From Candidatus Glassiibacteriota bacterium (GTDB taxonomy: Bacteria > Gemmatimonadota > Glassbacteria > GWA2-58-10): DNA of 9,851 nt. The notes under the pieces were generated by a model that was not told the DNA's origin, did no database searches, and was given only the letters and a program-made list of their open reading frames with translations. Positions 6,801 to 9,851 of the stretch are shown here, in pieces. The first letter of the stretch is position 1. Every line of letters begins with the position of its first letter. The DNA is taken from positions 1 through 9,851 of the forward strand of contig JAUVUV010000048.1 in assembly GCA_030604975.1 (NCBI GenBank), given 5' to 3'. The position numbers and the translations under genes are program-made.

Positions 6801-8211
6801 TTTTCACATCCATATTATTGGTAGCGAGAAAATCCACGTAATTTTCACTTGGCCGGGCCTGCCGCGTTTGGGCGGCTTTTGCAACCCACCAGAGAGTTTC
6901 CAGTATTACCAGAGTGCCGATAGTGGCAAGCGGGGCGCCGAGCGCCACACCTACGGCGAGGATCAGCAGGTAACTGTCGTGGGTGATACCGAACACCATT
7001 TCCCTGTCGTAAAACCATTTTTCCAACCGGGAGAGCAGGGCATGATTTTCCGGCCCTTTGCGCAGAGCGCCGGATACCAGCAGAGAATCCATCGCCGTGC
7101 GGTAGCAGATATTAGAGACCAGGGCCAGGCACATCAGCACCCAGGCCGTTTCGGCACTTCCTCCGGTCCGGGTTACTGACCAGGCCGCTCCGCAAATAAT
7201 CAGCCAGTCGCAGAGCCTGTCTGTCAGGTTGTCGAGCCAGGCCCCGAACCAGCTTCCCTGATACTTGAGCCGCGAGAGTTCCCCGTCCACACCATCGACT
7301 ATCGAACAGAATTGAGCCATTATTCCCCCGGCCAACAAGTGCCCGGCAGCCATCAACCAGCCGGAGAATGCAGCAAGCAGGAGGTTGAGCAGGGTTACAT
7401 GATTCGGGCGCACCGGCAACGGGCAGATAAGCCTGGTGATAAAGCTGCTGATCTTTCTATTGAAAAGGCGGCTCACCACACCGTCCCGCGGTTTCGCCGC
7501 CAGCTGCCAGACTCTTTTCCTCGCTTCGGCAAGGCTTTCAGGATCATCAACATCCTGCCACATGCAGCCTGTCACATCCCGGTAACTCATTTGGCCGTTT
7601 TCACAAAGTACGCGGATTCCGTCCGAAAGGCTTTCCCCGCCATGCTTGATCGCAGTGGATAGTGCATCGAAAAGCGCTGGAGTACAGAAAAAAACTCCCG
7701 TGTCCACTGCGTCGAAATCGGTCAAGCCTTTGCCGATCTGTTCGATGCGCCAGTCAGAGGAGAGCTTTACCTTGGTCGCGTCATCGAGGTCAAATACATT
7801 CTCAAGATTGCGGTCCACGGCGAGCAAACATTTGCCCGGCAGGGGATGCCCGGCGGCTAATTTCCCCACCAATGCAGGCTCGAACACGTGGTCGCTCATT
7901 GTCAAAAGGAATTCCCTTTCACCGCTTAGAGCTTCTTTGGCAGCCAGCACGGAAACGCCGTTTGCCCGTTCCCATTCCGGGTTGTGGATAAACCTCAGGG
8001 CGACTTTCCCGCCAAGCAGCTTGCGCACCTGGGCTTCGAGACACTCCGCTTCGTAGCCGGTGACAATTACCAGTTCATCGGCCTGCGGGCAACCGGCAAA
8101 TATCCTTTCGATAGCTGTCAGCCCACATACCGGGGAAAGGGTCTTGTGGCTTTTTGGCGCCTCTCCGTTGAATCCTGACCCGCGGCCTGCGGCTATAATC
8201 AGGACTTTCAT
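6760..8211 (-). CDS. Bifunctional inositol-1-phosphate cytidylyltransferase / CDP-alcohol phosphatidyltransferase-like enzyme
   Basis: The 483-residue fusion has the layout of bifunctional IPCT/DIPPS. Its soluble N-terminal domain makes CDP-inositol from CTP and inositol-1-phosphate; its membrane domain transfers phospho-inositol to an acceptor. The N-terminal nucleotidyltransferase domain (about 1-235) opens IIAAGRGSGF and has NPEWERANGVSVLAAK (77-92) and FLLTMSDHVFEP (101-112), which are distinctive of IPCT. The usual Arg in the G-x-G-x-R signature is Gly (residue 13). The C-terminal domain (about 250-450) has VRPNHVT and a full CDP-alcohol transferase motif: D306, D309-G310, S313-R314, G323, D327, D331, with Ser in place of the usual Ala. 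Several membrane helices follow, then a polar tail. ATG at 8211 forms ATGA with the previous stop. In archaea the product is the osmolyte precursor di-inositol phosphate; in Rhodothermus a related CDP-inositol route makes inositol lipids (from memory). A lipid or glycan acceptor is therefore likelier here than an osmolyte, but that is inference. Confidence 0.88.
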   Translation of the reverse strand: MKVLIIAAGRGSGFNGEAPKSHKTLSPVCGLTAIERIFAGCPQADELVIVTGYEAECLEAQVRKLLGGKVALRFIHNPEWERANGVSVLAAKEALSGEREFLLTMSDHVFEPALVGKLAAGHPLPGKCLLAVDRNLENVFDLDDATKVKLSSDWRIEQIGKGLTDFDAVDTGVFFCTPALFDALSTAIKHGGESLSDGIRVLCENGQMSYRDVTGCMWQDVDDPESLAEARKRVWQLAAKPRDGVVSRLFNRKISSFITRLICPLPVRPNHVTLLNLLLAAFSGWLMAAGHLLAGGIMAQFCSIVDGVDGELSRLKYQGSWFGAWLDNLTDRLCDWLIICGAAWSVTRTGGSAETAWVLMCLALVSNICYRTAMDSLLVSGALRKGPENHALLSRLEKWFYDREMVFGITHDSYLLILAVGVALGAPLATIGTLVILETLWWVAKAAQTRQARPSENYVDFLATNNMDVKNETRTRIPELAAR

Positions 8212-9332
8212 GCTCTCACTACCCCTTTCTCAGAGGATATCCTTAAATTTTCCACACTCCGCCAGGCCTCTCCGGCAATCCTGCCCGCCCTTTCGAGAAG
8301 ATCAGCGGCGCGGGTTGACTGCCTGCCATTTTCCGCAAGGTGATTGGCCAGGACTGAGGCCTTGATAGCGAAAATTTCTTTCTGGCGGTTGACCACCTTG
8401 CTGAAATGAGCGCTCAGGTTCGAGGTTTCGGCCACCGTTTTAAGATATGCTTCCATGTTCTCAACCAGCGATCTCAGCTCTTCGAACCGGTTTCGGCCAG
8501 ATTTTTCGCTTTCCGACTCCGCTATTTTGAAATCGGTCCCACCATGAACAGGGGCTCGTGTCTTAACCGCCTTTTTGTATAGTTCATCCCAGGGAGCTCG
8601 TCCTGCGGCTGCATTGCTGCATCTGAAAAGCAGGACAGGAAGTTCTTCAATTGAACAATCAGCATTCTTCTCCAGCCAATGGGAGATTTCCCCGGCTAAG
8701 CAGCCGGCAACCTGTTCGACAGCTTTCAGATTCAGAATGCTGCGGTGGAGAATTTTTATCTCATCGCGTATGATCCGCTGGGGTTTCTCTTTGAAAGTCA
8801 AATCTCGTCCTAGTTTGTTAAGGATATCACGGCGTTTGGACAGAAGCTTTTCCGCCATCCGGGCAAGCCCGAGCACATTTGCCTCGTTCTCACCGGAAGA
8901 GAGCCTGGGCGAGCACAGCCGGTTCAATATCCGGAATTTCCAGGCTGTACGGCGGATATCATCCGGGTAATCCCTGATTCTTTCCAGGATGTTATCAAGG
9001 TTGATTTCCTCCCAGCTGTTTTTACCGTTGTTCTGAAACAGCGCCATGTCGAGATCGGTCAGTGCCTCGATCCAGGCGTTTTCTTCTTTCGGGTTCAACT
9101 CGGTAAAGCCTGTCAGCTTTTCCAGAGCTTCCCGCGTTAATTCCGTGAGCCTTTGGCCCACGGCTTCGGAAAGCTCCCGGGCCGGTTTGTCTGCTCCTGT
9201 GCGAACCAGGTCCTCTACAAGGTAGTCGAGCCGGGAGACAAACCTTTCCAGTCGGCCGGTTAGCGTGTCCTCGACGTTCAACAATTGGTTACGAACCGCG
9301 CGGGTGCGATGTTTGCTGAAATATCCTCCCAC
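8208..9332 (-). CDS. Hypothetical helical protein, operon member
   Basis: I do not recognise this 374-residue protein. It is hydrophilic, rich in Glu, Arg, Leu and Lys, with heptad-like helical stretches near 17-75, 155-220 and 280-335 and no signal peptide or membrane segment. A small polar break with Gly and Ser lies near 262-280. No catalytic motif is visible. It may be a cytoplasmic coiled-coil or helical-bundle protein. Its stop overlaps the start of the CDP-inositol gene as ATGA, tying the two in expression. The start is uncertain: the GTG at 9332 lies 55 bases inside the upstream gene and lacks a ribosome site. A TTG at 9281 overlaps the upstream stop (TTGA) and would give 357 residues. 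An in-frame stop at 9356-9354 rules out longer forms. The function is unknown. Confidence 0.7.
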   Translation of the reverse strand: MGGYFSKHRTRAVRNQLLNVEDTLTGRLERFVSRLDYLVEDLVRTGADKPARELSEAVGQRLTELTREALEKLTGFTELNPKEENAWIEALTDLDMALFQNNGKNSWEEINLDNILERIRDYPDDIRRTAWKFRILNRLCSPRLSSGENEANVLGLARMAEKLLSKRRDILNKLGRDLTFKEKPQRIIRDEIKILHRSILNLKAVEQVAGCLAGEISHWLEKNADCSIEELPVLLFRCSNAAAGRAPWDELYKKAVKTRAPVHGGTDFKIAESESEKSGRNRFEELRSLVENMEAYLKTVAETSNLSAHFSKVVNRQKEIFAIKASVLANHLAENGRQSTRAADLLERAGRIAGEAWRSVENLRISSEKGVVRA

Positions 9333-9851
9333 GTGCGGGGAAGTGCCGGGGACTCATCCCGGCAGCTCACGGTAGTCTCACAGCGGGCAAGGGCCAGGGC
9401 GGAGTCATCCGGGTGAAGGGCTGCCAGGCTGTCCAGCAGCTCCCGCGTGTTAAGTAAACCTTTCCCCAGCTCGAAGAGCTTGCCTCCGCTTGTCACCAGA
9501 TAATCTGACTTACCGCTTTTCACCCTCGAGGCCAGCCTGAGCAGCTCGCATTTTTTGCTCGGGCCGAAAAGAGCCTCTTTCAGTTCGAGATTGAGCAGCA
9601 GCTCTCCCTCCGGTCCCCAGACAATCAGTGCTGTGCGGCAGTCATCGATCTCCATGATAACCGGTCCACACGGCCCGGAGAGAACTTTCACCTGGCCGGC
9701 GAACCGGCGATTACTGTCTTTTATCCTGTCGAGCAGAACCTGTCTTTTCAGCTTTGATTCTGTGTCGAGGCAGAGAATCCTTCGGTTCCAGGAATCCCAG
9801 ACAAAAACCGTTGGTTTGCCGTCGATGTCGGTTTCAACGGATAAGGACTGA
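9278..9851 (-). CDS. Hypothetical protein, C-terminal part (runs off the right edge)
   Basis: The frame is open from base 9850 to a TGA at 9280-9278, giving about 190 residues of the C-terminal end of a larger protein. A GTG at 9691 lies inside the frame, but conserved-looking sequence continues upstream of it, so it is not a good start. The upstream part contains VFVWDSWNRRILCLD (about 9805-9761), then PVIMEIDD and TALIVWGPEGELLLNL, repeats of short strands that look like a beta-propeller or NHL-type blade. The later part (KLFELGKGLLNTRELLDSL and beyond) looks helical and has several Cys. No signal peptide can be judged because the N-terminus is missing. It is the first visible gene of the operon. 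I cannot name it; the beta-propeller idea is weak. Confidence 0.65.
   Translation of the reverse strand, partial: QSLSVETDIDGKPTVFVWDSWNRRILCLDTESKLKRQVLLDRIKDSNRRFAGQVKVLSGPCGPVIMEIDDCRTALIVWGPEGELLLNLELKEALFGPSKKCELLRLASRVKSGKSDYLVTSGGKLFELGKGLLNTRELLDSLAALHPDDSALALARCETTVSCRDESPALPRTWEDISANIAPARFVTNC

Noticed and set aside
9278..9691. Starting the right-edge gene at the GTG at 9691
   Set aside because: The frame stays open to the window edge and the upstream residues look like real protein (VFVWDSWNRRILCLD), so the gene begins outside the window.
1..9851. CRISPR arrays, tRNA or rRNA genes, insertion sequences, attachment sites
   Set aside because: No regularly spaced repeats, no transposase or integrase motifs, and no cloverleaf-like segments were seen in reading either strand.

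Overview
The window looks like a stretch of a moderately GC-rich, LPS-making (diderm) bacterial chromosome. The inference of an outer membrane rests on a glycosyltransferase family 9 (heptosyltransferase-type) gene and on surface-sugar genes. I cannot place the phylum. The combination of a bacterial CDP-inositol enzyme with an SpsE/SpsF/SpsG-type nonulosonate set would fit several poorly cultured bacterial phyla, but no marker here settles it.

Layout. The left edge holds the C-terminal end of ruvB on the + strand (1-246). A convergent intergenic region follows (247-367) with a hairpin that could terminate both sides. Everything from 368 to the right edge is on the - strand and is read right to left. 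In transcription order this is: the 3' part of an unrecognised gene running off the right edge (9851-9278), an unrecognised helical protein (9332-8208), a bifunctional CTP:inositol-1-phosphate cytidylyltransferase/CDP-alcohol phosphatidyltransferase-like enzyme (8211-6760), a small polytopic membrane protein (6800-6147), a family 9 glycosyltransferase (6154-5066), a small SAM-dependent methyltransferase (5069-4593), an SpsF-like cytidylyltransferase (4590-3838), an SpsG/PseG-like nucleotide-sugar hydrolase (3825-2767), an ATP-grasp ligase (2655-1411) and an SpsE/PseI/NeuB-family nonulosonate synthase (1411-368).

These - strand genes are packed like one operon. Junctions are 4-base ATGA overlaps, 1- to 55-base overlaps, or gaps of 2 to 12 bases. 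The exception is one gap of about 105 bases before the ATP-grasp gene. The promoter of the operon must lie right of the window.

Taken together, the genes suggest synthesis and attachment of a surface glycoconjugate. SpsG would free a 6-deoxy-hexose derivative from its nucleotide, SpsE would condense it with phosphoenolpyruvate into a nine-carbon acid, and SpsF would activate it with CTP. The glycosyltransferase, methyltransferase and ATP-grasp ligase could build or decorate the product. The first steps of the usual nonulosonate route (dehydratase, aminotransferase, acetyltransferase) are not in the window. The new-looking element is the inclusion of CDP-inositol chemistry, a membrane protein beside it, and an ATP-grasp ligase translationally coupled to the nonulosonate synthase. 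This could mean an inositol-phosphate-bearing or amide-decorated nonulosonate glycan, but that is inference.
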